A stretch of DNA of 8,825 bases from Firmicutes bacterium UBA3932 (GTDB lineage Bacteria > Bacillota > Clostridia > Peptostreptococcales > Anaerovoracaceae): contig DGEG01000164.1 in the NCBI GenBank assembly GCA_002385825.1, positions 1-8,825 on the forward strand, given 5' to 3'. Position numbers and translations under genes: made by a program. Below, piece by piece: positions 1 through 6,137 of the stretch. The first letter of the stretch is position 1. Each line of letters starts with the position of its first letter. The notes beneath the pieces were generated by a model. That model was not told the origin of the DNA and made no database searches. It saw nothing but the letters and a program-made list of their open reading frames with translations.

Positions 1-214
1 TATATCTCTTATTATATATTATACTATCTTTTTGAGATCTGAACGGCCTATTCCGTAAATTGATAATTTTCCGGAATTGATAGCCAAAAAAATAACCTAG
101 TTTTTTACTATGTTCCCTAGTATAACATCAGTAAATCAACATTTCAACAAATAATATTTCATAATTGTAACTAGTTTCTTATTTTTTACAGCACAAGCAG
201 GAGTAGGTTTTTTT
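1..214 (+). other. AT-rich leader upstream of the ABC-F gene
   Basis: This stretch has no convincing gene. It is strongly AT-rich, with alternating TA tracts near 8-30, an imperfect hairpin at 51-76 (TTCCG against CGGAA, one mismatch, then AAA/TTT), and three CTAG tetranucleotides at 97, 117 and 171. A 14-codon frame starting at 110 lacks a Shine-Dalgarno site. I could not place a promoter with both a good -35 and a good -10. The AGGAG at 199-203, 11 nt before the ATG at 215, is the ribosome binding site of the ABC-F gene. Confidence 0.5.
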
Positions 215-2203
215 ATGGTAATTATATCCGCTTCCGGCATAAATAAATCATTTGGAATCGAAAAAATACTGGAGCAAGTATCCTTCCATATCAACGAAGG
301 CGATCGCATCGGCATCATCGGTGACAACGGTGCGGGCAAGTCCACCCTGCTTTCAATAATAGCAGGTCAGCTTTCCCCCGATGCCGGGGGGCTCTTCATA
401 TCCTCCCAGGTGGAATTGGGATATCTGAAGCAGAATGACAATTTCTCATCGGAAAACACAGTGTACCAGGAAATGCTCTCTATTTTTTCCGAAACCATCG
501 CTATGGAAAAAGAGATGCACCGGCTGTCGTCCCTTATCTCCAGCAAATCTGCGCAAAGCGAAGATATTAAAGAACTTCTATTGGAATACGACAGCCTTAT
601 GGAAGCCTTCGAGAGAAAGGGCGGTTTCAGCTACCGAAGCGAGATACGCGGTATCCTCTCCAGCATGGCTTTCCCAGAAGAATTTTACGAAAAGAAAATA
701 TCCACTCTCTCCGGCGGTGAAAGGACCAGGCTGGCCCTTGCTTCCCTATTGTTGAAAAAGCCCGGGCTGCTGTTGCTGGACGAACCCACCAACCACTTGG
801 ATATCGGTACGCTTAAATGGTTGGAGCAATATTTAAAAAACTATTCGGGAACCCTGGTCATCGTATCCCATGACCGGTATTTCCTCGACCAAACCGTAAA
901 TCGGATTTTCGAAATCGATAACACAAAACTTTCCGTATACGAAGGCAATTACACCCTTTATCTTCAGAAAAAGAAGCAGAAGGAAGAAGATCTTCAAAAG
1001 AAATACGAGCAACAGAGCCAGGAAATAAAACGTCAGGAAGAGATTATACGCCGCTTCAAGCAGCGCGGTACGGAGAAGCTGGCAAAACGGGCGAAATCAA
1101 GGGAAAAACGCCTGGAGCATATCGAGCGCATACAACGCCCCGCCATATCAAAAGAGCGCATCAAAATCCAGTTCAAAGAGAGGTACCAGAGCGGAAACGA
1201 TGTGCTTACATGCGGAGATCTATCCATGAGCTTCATGGATAAGGGCAAAATCCGAACCCTGTTTAAGAATGTGGGGTTTGATATAAAACGCGGCGAGAGA
1301 ATCTGCATAGTAGGACCCAACGGCATCGGGAAGACAACCCTGTTGAAAATTATCACGGGCCATCTGGCTCCCGACACCGGCTTTGTCCGTTTAGGCCACA
1401 ATGTTCTGCCCGCATATTACGATCAGGAGCAGGCAATGCTTAGGAGCAACCTTACCGTGCTTGACGAACTGCACGAAAGCTACCGTCTCTATTCGGAAAC
1501 CCAGCTTCGCAGCATTCTGGGCAGATTTTTGTTCCGCAACGACGATGTTTTTAAGCAAGTAAGCGCACTTTCCGGCGGAGAGAGAGCCAGACTTTCCCTT
1601 TTAAAGCTTATGCTTTCCGGGGCAAATCTGCTGATTATGGACGAACCCACAAACCACCTGGATATTTCGGCAAAAGAAGTCTTCGAAGATGCTCTGCTGG
1701 ACTTTCCCGGCACCGTCCTTATCGTATCCCACGATCGTTATTTGCTGAACAAGATTCCCACGCGAATACTTGAGATGACAGGGGAAGGAATAGAAAGCTT
1801 TCTGGGTGGTTATGACTATTACATAGAGAAGAAGCAATCCATTTCTTCCGGCAGGAGCTACCTGGAAGAGCTGGGGAAAATCACTGCTGTCGACGGCAAC
1901 CAGGCAAACGGCTCCGGCGCTTCTGCACAATCTTCCAAGGAAGCTCGAATTGAGGCCCGCAAAAAAGCGAAGGAGGAAGAAGCAAAGAAAAGGAGAAGGC
2001 AGAGAGAACTGGCGGAAATCGAAGCCCGCATTACCAGCCTGGAGGAAGAGATTCGCCGGTTGGAAGAAGAGATGTGCACGGAAAAAGTTTATTCCGACCA
2101 CCAACTGTCCGCTTCCTACTCGCTGAAGCTGGAAGAAGCAAAAGTGGATTTAGATGCGGCATATGAACGTTGGGCGGATTTACACGAAAGTTTTCCAAAA
2201 TAA
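215..2203 (+). CDS. ABC-F family ATPase, YdiF-like (ribosome-associated)
   Basis: This is a soluble ABC-F protein with two ATPase domains and no membrane segment. Family members bind the ribosomal E site and act in translation rather than transport. Domain 1 has Walker A GDNGAGKST (about residues 36-44), signature LSGGER (165-170), Walker B with DEPTNHLD (189-196) and the SHDRY switch (218-222). A charged, basic interdomain linker follows (about 245-320). Domain 2 has GPNGIGKTT (367-375), LSGGER (452-457), DEPTNHLD (476-483) and SHDRY (505-509). The last 85 or so residues are rich in E, K and R and should form a coiled coil, as in YdiF and Uup. The length of 662 aa suits YdiF, whose B. subtilis gene lies beside the tsa cluster, as here. 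An antibiotic-resistance ABC-F is possible but less likely. No terminator is visible before acpP, so some read-through is expected. Confidence 0.93.
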   Translation: MVIISASGINKSFGIEKILEQVSFHINEGDRIGIIGDNGAGKSTLLSIIAGQLSPDAGGLFISSQVELGYLKQNDNFSSENTVYQEMLSIFSETIAMEKEMHRLSSLISSKSAQSEDIKELLLEYDSLMEAFERKGGFSYRSEIRGILSSMAFPEEFYEKKISTLSGGERTRLALASLLLKKPGLLLLDEPTNHLDIGTLKWLEQYLKNYSGTLVIVSHDRYFLDQTVNRIFEIDNTKLSVYEGNYTLYLQKKKQKEEDLQKKYEQQSQEIKRQEEIIRRFKQRGTEKLAKRAKSREKRLEHIERIQRPAISKERIKIQFKERYQSGNDVLTCGDLSMSFMDKGKIRTLFKNVGFDIKRGERICIVGPNGIGKTTLLKIITGHLAPDTGFVRLGHNVLPAYYDQEQAMLRSNLTVLDELHESYRLYSETQLRSILGRFLFRNDDVFKQVSALSGGERARLSLLKLMLSGANLLIMDEPTNHLDISAKEVFEDALLDFPGTVLIVSHDRYLLNKIPTRILEMTGEGIESFLGGYDYYIEKKQSISSGRSYLEELGKITAVDGNQANGSGASAQSSKEARIEARKKAKEEEAKKRRRQRELAEIEARITSLEEEIRRLEEEMCTEKVYSDHQLSASYSLKLEEAKVDLDAAYERWADLHESFPK

Positions 2204-2206
2204 ATG

Positions 2207-2235
2207 TTGCAGTATTCATACCCTTCACTTATAAT
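2207..2235 (+). promoter_or_regulatory. acpP promoter
   Basis: A perfect -10 TATAAT at 2230-2235 lies 17 nt after a TTGCAG -35-like box at 2207-2212. The -35 matches consensus at only three positions. Transcription would start near 2242, giving acpP its own leader of about 50 nt. That leader contains a 7-bp hairpin: AGCAGTC pairs with GATTGCT around a TAGA loop. Confidence 0.65.
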
Positions 2236-2290
2236 AGGCTTTGAAAATCAGGAAGCAGTCTAGAGATTGCTGTGCCAATGGAGGTAGAAA

Positions 2291-2521
2291 ATGGTATTTG
2301 ATAAGATCAAAGAAATCATCGTGGAGCAGTTAGGCGTTGATGAATCGTCGATCACAAACAATACACATTTGATGAAGGATCTGGAAGCCGATTCCCTCGA
2401 TGCCGTAGAAATCATAATGGCAATCGAAGACGAATTTGATATTGAGATTCCCGATGAGGATGCAGAAAAGTTCCAAAGCATCGGCGATATCGTCAAGTAT
2501 ATCGAAGAAAAAACTGCCTAA
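2291..2521 (+). CDS. acpP: Acyl carrier protein
   Basis: ACP carries growing acyl chains as thioesters on a 4'-phosphopantetheine arm during type II fatty acid synthesis in the cytoplasm. The 76-aa length, the acidic composition and the DSLDAVE motif identify it. Ser35 within D34-S35-L36 is the expected phosphopantetheine attachment site, and helix 2 follows (about 36-50, ending in IEDEFDIEIPDE). The start at 2291 is set by GGAGG at 2280-2284 with 6 nt spacing. It stands apart from other fab genes here, between the ABC-F gene and a convergent small gene, with its own promoter and terminator. It could be a specialised paralogue, but the sequence is close to the housekeeping form. Confidence 0.96.
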   Translation: MVFDKIKEIIVEQLGVDESSITNNTHLMKDLEADSLDAVEIIMAIEDEFDIEIPDEDAEKFQSIGDIVKYIEEKTA

Positions 2522-2537
2522 CGACTAAATCATACTC

Positions 2538-2561
2538 AGAAAAGACTGCCTGCTCAGGCAG
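2538..2561 (-). terminator. Intrinsic terminator of the small minus-strand gene
   Basis: A 6-bp stem (CTGCCT with AGGCAG, 2546-2551 and 2556-2561) closes a 4-nt loop. Read on the minus strand it is followed by TCTTTTCT (2545-2538). It begins 7 nt after the stop codon of the 49-aa frame. On the plus strand no T tract follows directly, so it fits the minus-strand gene better. Confidence 0.6.
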
Positions 2562-2567
2562 CAATGA

Positions 2568-2717
2568 TCACGAAAAACCTGAAAAGCAAAGCTTCTCGGG
2601 TTTTTTTATATCGTCTATTCGTATCGATGCCACTATTAAATTATCAGCTATTTCTATCTTTTCCTGCAACTGCTGCCACTCAACCAACACAAAATTCTGC
2701 CAGCTATAAGTACTCAT
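2568..2717 (-). CDS. Small protein of unknown function, 49 aa
   Basis: I do not recognise this protein. The frame runs from ATG at 2717 to TGA at 2568. It begins MSTYSWQNFVLVEW, continues with a Q/E/K-rich stretch (about 15-21) and then alternating hydrophobic and acidic residues (about 21-37), and ends in a lysine-containing tail with CFSGFS. No signal peptide or membrane segment is evident. Support for it being real is the full set of expression signals: AGGAGG at 2724-2729 with 6 nt spacing, a sigma-A-like promoter at 2762-2789, and a terminator just after the stop. Its last 12 or so codons are read antisense through the acpP terminator, so the C-terminus may be constrained by that hairpin. 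It could be a decayed gene remnant or a regulatory antisense transcript. Confidence 0.55.
   Translation of the reverse strand: MSTYSWQNFVLVEWQQLQEKIEIADNLIVASIRIDDIKKPEKLCFSGFS
2575..2607 (+). terminator. Intrinsic terminator of acpP
   Basis: A 13-bp stem (2575-2587 with 2591-2603) closes on an AAA loop. It contains one mismatch and one G-T wobble, and its 3' arm runs into seven T residues at 2601-2607. It lies about 54 nt after the acpP stop. It is clearly oriented for plus-strand transcription. Confidence 0.88.
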
Positions 2718-2723
2718 TTTATT

Positions 2724-2729
2724 CCTCCT
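2724..2729 (-). promoter_or_regulatory. Ribosome binding site of the 49-aa gene
   Basis: The minus strand reads AGGAGG, a full anti-16S match, 6 nt before the ATG at 2717. Placement this good in front of so short a frame is the main sign that the frame is translated. Confidence 0.65.
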
Positions 2730-2761
2730 CTCGCCTTTATGCTATTCAATCAACAAGTATT

Positions 2762-2789
2762 ATTATATCGAAAAGAACACATGAATCAA
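2762..2789 (-). promoter_or_regulatory. Promoter of the 49-aa gene
   Basis: On the minus strand a TTGATT -35 box (2784-2789) is followed after 16 nt by a perfect TATAAT -10 (2762-2767). AT-rich sequence lies upstream. The predicted start near 2755 lies downstream of the tsaD terminator hairpin, so the small gene would be transcribed independently. Confidence 0.6.
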
Positions 2790-2810
2790 CTTGACCATTT
2801 TTTAACAATT

Positions 2811-2842
2811 AAACTGCCGCAGAATTTAGTCTGCGGCAGTTT
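2811..2842 (-). terminator. Terminator hairpin of the tsa operon
   Basis: A perfect 13-bp inverted repeat (2811-2823 and 2830-2842, AAACTGCCGCAGA and its complement) has a 6-nt loop. On the minus strand it ends in TTTAATTGTT, an imperfect U tract. It is about 80 nt after the tsaD stop. On the plus strand no T tract follows, so it serves tsaD. Confidence 0.75.
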
Positions 2843-2920
2843 GGTAAATACTACATTTAAAAGTCTCTTATATTCTTATGTCACATAAATGTCTTTAACC
2901 GGCTTCCCGCCCGGCAGATT

Positions 2921-3937
2921 TTATAATGATAAAGCCGGATAGGCATCCAGAGTCATATCGTCAGTAAGTCCGTCAAGATATTTGTAGTAAGCGGCACATG
3001 CGATCATAGCTGCGTTATCTGCGCACAGCTTAAGCGAAGGATAATAGAGAGTGATGCCCGCCTTCTCACAAGCCTCTGAAAGCATTGATCGAAGCAGGCT
3101 GTTTGCGGCAACGCCTCCTGCCAGAACCAGTTTGTTGTGGCCGGTTCTTTCAGCGGCCATCATGGCCTTGGCCACCAAAACATCTACCACAGCCAGTTGA
3201 AAAGCCGCGGCTACGTCGGGAACATTGATTTCCTGTCCTTTAAGCTTCTGGGTGTTCAGATAGTTCAGCACACCTGTCTTAAGACCGCTGAAGCTGAAAT
3301 CGAGGCTGTCCTTTTCCAGCATCGCTCTCTTGAATTCAACGCTGTGGGGATTGCCTTCTCTCGCCACCAGATCGATTGCCGGTCCTCCCGGATATCCCAA
3401 TCCAAGCACCCTGGCAACTTTATCAAAAGCCTCGCCTGCCGCGTCGTCCCTGGTCTGTCCCAGCACCGTATGTTCGTTATAACCTTTTACGTTGATTAAA
3501 TGAGTGTGTCCGCCGGAAACCACCAAAGCAAGAAAAGGCGGCTCAAGATCCTCATGTTCAATGTAATTTGCACATATATGCCCCTGAATATGATGGACCC
3601 CTACCAAAGGTTTCTTTGTAGCGTAAGCGAAAGCTTTAGCAGTGGCCAGACCGATGAGAAGAGCTCCCACCAGTCCCGGTCCGCAGGTTACCCCGATGAG
3701 GTCCACTTCTTGTAAAGAAACTCCCGCATCCTCCATGGCTTTGCTATAAACGCTGCTCATATTGTCAAGATGATGGCGGGACGCGATCTCCGGCACCACC
3801 CCTCCGAAGGCTTTATGAACCTCTATTTGCGATGATACCACATTAGAAAGCACTTCTCTTCCATCCGCTACTAAAGCCACCGATGTTTCGTCGCAGCTGG
3901 TTTCAAAAGCTAATGTAATAAATTTTCCGTCTTTCAT
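2921..3937 (-). CDS. tsaD: tRNA N6-threonylcarbamoyladenosine transferase TsaD
   Basis: TsaD transfers threonylcarbamoyl from its AMP adduct to A37 of tRNAs reading ANN codons, working with TsaB and TsaE. The 338-aa length is typical. Visible family signatures are FETSCDETS (11-19), PEIASRHH (49-56), the metal-binding HHIQGH (115-120), SGGHTH (141-146), DDAAGEAFDK (164-173), GGVAAN (274-279) and CADNAAMIA (305-313). The likely metal ligands are H116, H120 and D307. The start at 3937 has AGGAG at 3941-3945, only 3 nt away. This is short, but no other nearby start keeps the N-terminal ETSCDET motif at its usual place. It is the last gene of the operon, 16 nt after the small cysteine protein gene, and is followed by a terminator. 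Confidence 0.98.
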   Translation of the reverse strand: MKDGKFITLAFETSCDETSVALVADGREVLSNVVSSQIEVHKAFGGVVPEIASRHHLDNMSSVYSKAMEDAGVSLQEVDLIGVTCGPGLVGALLIGLATAKAFAYATKKPLVGVHHIQGHICANYIEHEDLEPPFLALVVSGGHTHLINVKGYNEHTVLGQTRDDAAGEAFDKVARVLGLGYPGGPAIDLVAREGNPHSVEFKRAMLEKDSLDFSFSGLKTGVLNYLNTQKLKGQEINVPDVAAAFQLAVVDVLVAKAMMAAERTGHNKLVLAGGVAANSLLRSMLSEACEKAGITLYYPSLKLCADNAAMIACAAYYKYLDGLTDDMTLDAYPALSL

Positions 3938-3953
3938 ATTCTCCTCTTACTTT

Positions 3954-4160
3954 TTACCTCTGTCTGGGGATTACCGTATCCATCCCCAGTGAACAGCGGT
4001 AATCCGCTGTCATATGCCGGCAGTTTTCGCAGGAAAGGTAATTGGTCATGTTAAAGGAGTTCACATCCCTCCTCCTTGAAAACTTCCTGCAATCCGTTAC
4101 AACATTCAGCATATCGTCACTGTAATCGTAATCCCTGTCATCGTTGAAACTGTTCCTCAT
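3954..4160 (-). CDS. Small cysteine-containing protein of unknown function, 68 aa
   Basis: I do not recognise this protein. It starts with a charged, Asp/Arg-rich segment (DDRDYDYSDD, 7-16). A second half carries four cysteines at 24, 44, 47 and 56, arranged C-x19-C-x2-C-x8-C around SCENCRHMTADYRCSLG. That pattern suggests a small zinc-binding or metal-binding fold, which is inference. There is no signal peptide or membrane helix. The start at 4160 is firm: AGGAGG at 4167-4172 with 6 nt spacing. It sits between rimI (105 nt upstream) and tsaD (16 nt downstream), with the tsaD ribosome binding site right after its TAA. It is therefore probably co-transcribed with the t6A genes. It may be unrelated to tRNA modification. 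Confidence 0.8.
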   Translation of the reverse strand: MRNSFNDDRDYDYSDDMLNVVTDCRKFSRRRDVNSFNMTNYLSCENCRHMTADYRCSLGMDTVIPRQR

Positions 4161-4265
4161 CTGCGTCCTCCTCGTTATGCTGTTTTACCTGTTATCAGAC
4201 ACTTTCCTTGCATAACTTAGTATTGCGCAGCGAGTCAGCTTCTATTCAAAGCGCCTGGACAGATC

Positions 4266-4718
4266 CTACCGTTCTTCTCCCATGCGCCATAAAATCAATG
4301 CGTCTTCAAAGTTGTCAGGATAATATCCTTTTCTTATTCCTGCAATTTTAAAACCGAATTTTCTGTAAAGCTCAATGGCAGCCTCGTTGGAAGCTCTTAC
4401 CTCCAATGTGTGTTTATTGATGCCCCGGGCTTCGGAGAGGCGAATCAACTCGCCCAGCAGCAATTTACCGAGCCCTTTTCTCCTGTATGCCGGATGGACG
4501 GCGATGTTCGTAATGTGCCCTTCATCTACGATTTGCCACAGCCCGGCGTATCCGACGATTTCACCTTCAATGAGCCCAACCAAATAAAATGCGGCTTCAT
4601 TAGCCGACAACTCATGTTCAAATGCCTGTCTGGTCCAGGGAACTGTGAAACACAAGCGGTCTAATTCCGCCATGGTTTCCGCATCCTCCGGTACCGCTTT
4701 GCGAACAATACAGTTCAT
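4266..4718 (-). CDS. rimI: Ribosomal protein alanine N-acetyltransferase RimI (GNAT family)
   Basis: RimI transfers acetyl from acetyl-CoA to the N-terminal alanine of ribosomal protein S18 and can act on other N-termini. The 150-aa protein has the GNAT acetyl-CoA loop VHPAYRRKGLGKL (74-86) and the family block LEVRASNEAAIELYRKFGF (105-123). E106 and Y118 correspond to the catalytic Glu and Tyr described for RimI, and GYYPDNFEDA (131-140) is typical of the C-terminal part. I chose ATG at 4718: GGAAGG at 4724-4729 sits 5 nt before it, while the GTG at 4724 two codons earlier overlaps that site. It lies 19 nt after the tsaB stop, and rimI is a frequent partner of tsaB and tsaD in Firmicutes. 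Confidence 0.93.
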   Translation of the reverse strand: MNCIVRKAVPEDAETMAELDRLCFTVPWTRQAFEHELSANEAAFYLVGLIEGEIVGYAGLWQIVDEGHITNIAVHPAYRRKGLGKLLLGELIRLSEARGINKHTLEVRASNEAAIELYRKFGFKIAGIRKGYYPDNFEDALILWRMGEER

Positions 4719-4723
4719 AATCA

Positions 4724-4729
4724 CCTTCC
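4724..4729 (-). promoter_or_regulatory. Ribosome binding site deciding the rimI start
   Basis: The minus strand reads GGAAGG followed by TGATT and then ATG at 4718. The longer frame's GTG at 4724 falls on the last base of this site and so could not use it. Confidence 0.7.
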
Positions 4730-4737
4730 GAAAACGT

Positions 4738-5502
4738 CTAGGAAGACGTATTCCTTGCCGCCTTCTGCTTTTGTTCCAGCTTTCGCTCAGCTTCGGATTT
4801 TCTCAAATATACCGGTCTCAGAAGCTCAAAACTAACAGCTCCGCCCGCCTGAGCAATTTCCAGAGCCGCTCTTGCCACAGAAGCAGCTCTCTGCAATCTC
4901 AGTTCCGGGGCTACCAAAATCCGAGCCCCATCGTCTTTTGACGATAAGCGTTTTGTCGAAATTGCCCACTGCAACAAATCGTCCTCGAAGACATTTATCC
5001 CGTCTCCAAAAAAGAGTACTTCCCTCTCTTTTGCAGGATCGAATTCATCAATGGCGAAAAGATAATCTCCCAGGTTCCAGGCATCATCTTTCACCGCTTG
5101 ACAGCAGCGGCCGTTGTTCCAATAATATGCGCCGGCGTAAACCTGCTCCCTCCGGGCATCGAAAACAGGACAGATCAAACCCTTGTAGTCCGGAACGTGC
5201 CAGGCAAAAGACCGCAGCGTCGGCACGCTAATAGCAGGGAGGTTCAACGCCTGAGCCAGCCCTTTTGCCGTTGCCATACCGATGCGGATCCCGGTAAATG
5301 ATCCGGGGCCTTCGGACACTGCAATATGGGTCACATCGTTTATTCCCAATGCACAATTTTTGAGCAGGTTATCGATCATAGGAATCAAGGTCTGCAAATG
5401 CGACAACCTTTTGTCCGAGACCTCTTCTCTGACTTCCCCGCTCTCATCGATGAGAGCGACGGAAGCGTTGGGACCCGTTGTCTCAATCGCTAATATCTTC
5501 AT
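4738..5502 (-). CDS. tsaB: tRNA t6A biosynthesis protein TsaB
   Basis: TsaB is the catalytically inactive paralogue of TsaD that dimerises with it and supports t6A37 formation. The 254-aa protein starts with MKILAIETTGPNASVALID, the actin-like ATPase fold first strand. It carries SEGPGSFTGIRIG (63-75), VPTLRSFAW (93-101), FDARREQVYAGAY (114-126) and the C-terminal PVYLRKSEAE (230-239), all standard TsaB landmarks. The start at 5502 overlaps the end of tsaE by 20 nt, which implies translational coupling. Its ribosome binding site, AAAGGA at 5515-5520, is rather distant (12 nt). The last 15 residues form a polar K/Q/R-rich tail. Confidence 0.96.
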   Translation of the reverse strand: MKILAIETTGPNASVALIDESGEVREEVSDKRLSHLQTLIPMIDNLLKNCALGINDVTHIAVSEGPGSFTGIRIGMATAKGLAQALNLPAISVPTLRSFAWHVPDYKGLICPVFDARREQVYAGAYYWNNGRCCQAVKDDAWNLGDYLFAIDEFDPAKEREVLFFGDGINVFEDDLLQWAISTKRLSSKDDGARILVAPELRLQRAASVARAALEIAQAGGAVSFELLRPVYLRKSEAERKLEQKQKAARNTSS

Positions 5503-5914
5503 CTATTTGAAAAATCCTTTCGTTTTCTTCCGCGCCGTAATCGATATGAATATGGATCGTATCCCCGGGAAGAAAATTTTCAATGCGGTCGGCCCACTCT
5601 ATTACGCAGACGCCGTCTCCGTAAAAATATTCTTCATAACCGAGCTCATACAGCTCTTCCTCATCCTCGAGTCTATAAACATCAAAATGATACAGGGGGA
5701 GCCTCCCGCTTTTATATTCCTGAATTATAGTAAAAGTAGGGCTGGTGATCAAATCCGTTATGCCCAGCCCCTTTGCCACAGCTTTAGTAAAAGTAGTCTT
5801 TCCTACTCCCAGATCTCCGTAAAGAGCTATGACAGATCCCGGGGCAAGTTTTTCCGCAAGCTGTATTCCCAGCAGTTCAGCTTCCTTCTCGTTTTTTACA
5901 CAAACTCTTAACAT
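5483..5914 (-). CDS. tsaE: tRNA t6A biosynthesis ATPase TsaE
   Basis: TsaE is the small P-loop ATPase that binds the TsaB-TsaD dimer and resets it between t6A reaction cycles. The protein shows Walker A GDLGVGKTT (33-41), SPTFT (58-62), HFDVYRL (76-82) and EWADR (106-110), all conserved in the family. I set the start at the ATG at 5914, giving 143 aa, close to the usual length. AGAGG at 5920-5924 lies 5 nt upstream of it. The open frame continues to 6019, but those 35 extra codons run through a palindrome and a tandem repeat and look non-coding. It is the first gene of the tsa operon and overlaps tsaB by 20 nt. Confidence 0.95.
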   Translation of the reverse strand: MLRVCVKNEKEAELLGIQLAEKLAPGSVIALYGDLGVGKTTFTKAVAKGLGITDLITSPTFTIIQEYKSGRLPLYHFDVYRLEDEEELYELGYEEYFYGDGVCVIEWADRIENFLPGDTIHIHIDYGAEENERIFQIDEDISD

Positions 5915-5919
5915 CTTTA

Positions 5920-5924
5920 CCTCT
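5920..5924 (-). promoter_or_regulatory. Ribosome binding site deciding the tsaE start
   Basis: AGAGG on the minus strand, 5 nt before the ATG at 5914, supports the short TsaE form over an ATG at 6019 that lies inside a palindrome. Confidence 0.7.
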
Positions 5925-5960
5925 GGTATTGGTATCCGGTTGTATTGGTGTCCGGCACCA
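5925..5960 (-). repeat. Two tandem 14-nt repeats ahead of tsaE
   Basis: On the minus strand the unit CCGGAYACCAATAC occurs twice, separated by AA, giving a 16-nt period. The first copy overlaps the small palindrome GGTGCCGGACACC. It ends at the tsaE ribosome binding site. Confidence 0.75.
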
Positions 5961-5982
5961 CCTTTTTTCGATTTTCCTCGTT

Positions 5983-6020
5983 TATGGGACGATGTTCCAT
6001 GAATCGCACATCGTCCCATA
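5983..6020. repeat. REP-like palindrome upstream of tsaE
   Basis: Two perfect 13-nt arms, TATGGGACGATGT (5983-5995) and its complement (6008-6020), flank a 12-nt loop. No T tract follows on either strand, so it is not a normal terminator. GGGAC...GTCCC and GGTG...CACC palindromes of this kind are often scattered between genes as REP-type elements. That this belongs to such a family is inference. Confidence 0.7.
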
Positions 6021-6044
6021 GCCTATTCGTGTTATATACTCTTT

Positions 6045-6072
6045 ATTTTACACCTAATCGCAAAGTGTGCAA
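6045..6072 (-). promoter_or_regulatory. Possible promoter of the tsa operon
   Basis: On the minus strand TTGCAC (6067-6072) is followed after 16 nt by TAAAAT (6045-6050). The -10 is good and the -35 weak. A start near 6038 would place the 13-bp palindrome in a leader of roughly 120 nt before tsaE. Confidence 0.4.
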
Positions 6073-6090
6073 ATTTTTGATTTATCTAAT

Positions 6091-6117
6091 TGAAACGGCT
6101 CTTCAACTGCCGTTTCA
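6091..6117 (-). terminator. Weak terminator-like hairpin after ribU
   Basis: A 9-bp inverted repeat (TGAAACGGC at 6091-6099 and its complement at 6109-6117) lies about 20 nt after the ribU stop. On the minus strand it is followed by ATTAGATAAAT rather than a clear U tract, so termination may be partial. Confidence 0.45.
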
Positions 6118-6137
6118 GATAAGCTAACTATAACCCG

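Noticed and set aside
110..154. 14-codon leader peptide before the ABC-F gene
   Set aside because: No Shine-Dalgarno sequence precedes it and no terminator-antiterminator pair could be built around it.
1601..2104. Long antisense open frame within the ABC-F gene
   Set aside because: It is a shadow of the coding frame, with no ribosome binding site or recognisable domain.
2564..2794. A 76-codon plus-strand open frame after acpP
   Set aside because: It has no ribosome binding site, begins just before the acpP terminator and runs through it, and lies opposite a minus-strand frame with much better expression signals.
4719..4724. GTG start of rimI at 4724
   Set aside because: It overlaps the GGAAGG ribosome binding site; the ATG at 4718 has correct spacing.
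5915..6019. N-terminal extension of TsaE from an ATG at 6019
   Set aside because: The 35 extra codons cross a palindrome and tandem repeats, the ATG lies inside the palindrome arm without a ribosome binding site, and the shorter form has the normal family length with AGAGG properly placed.
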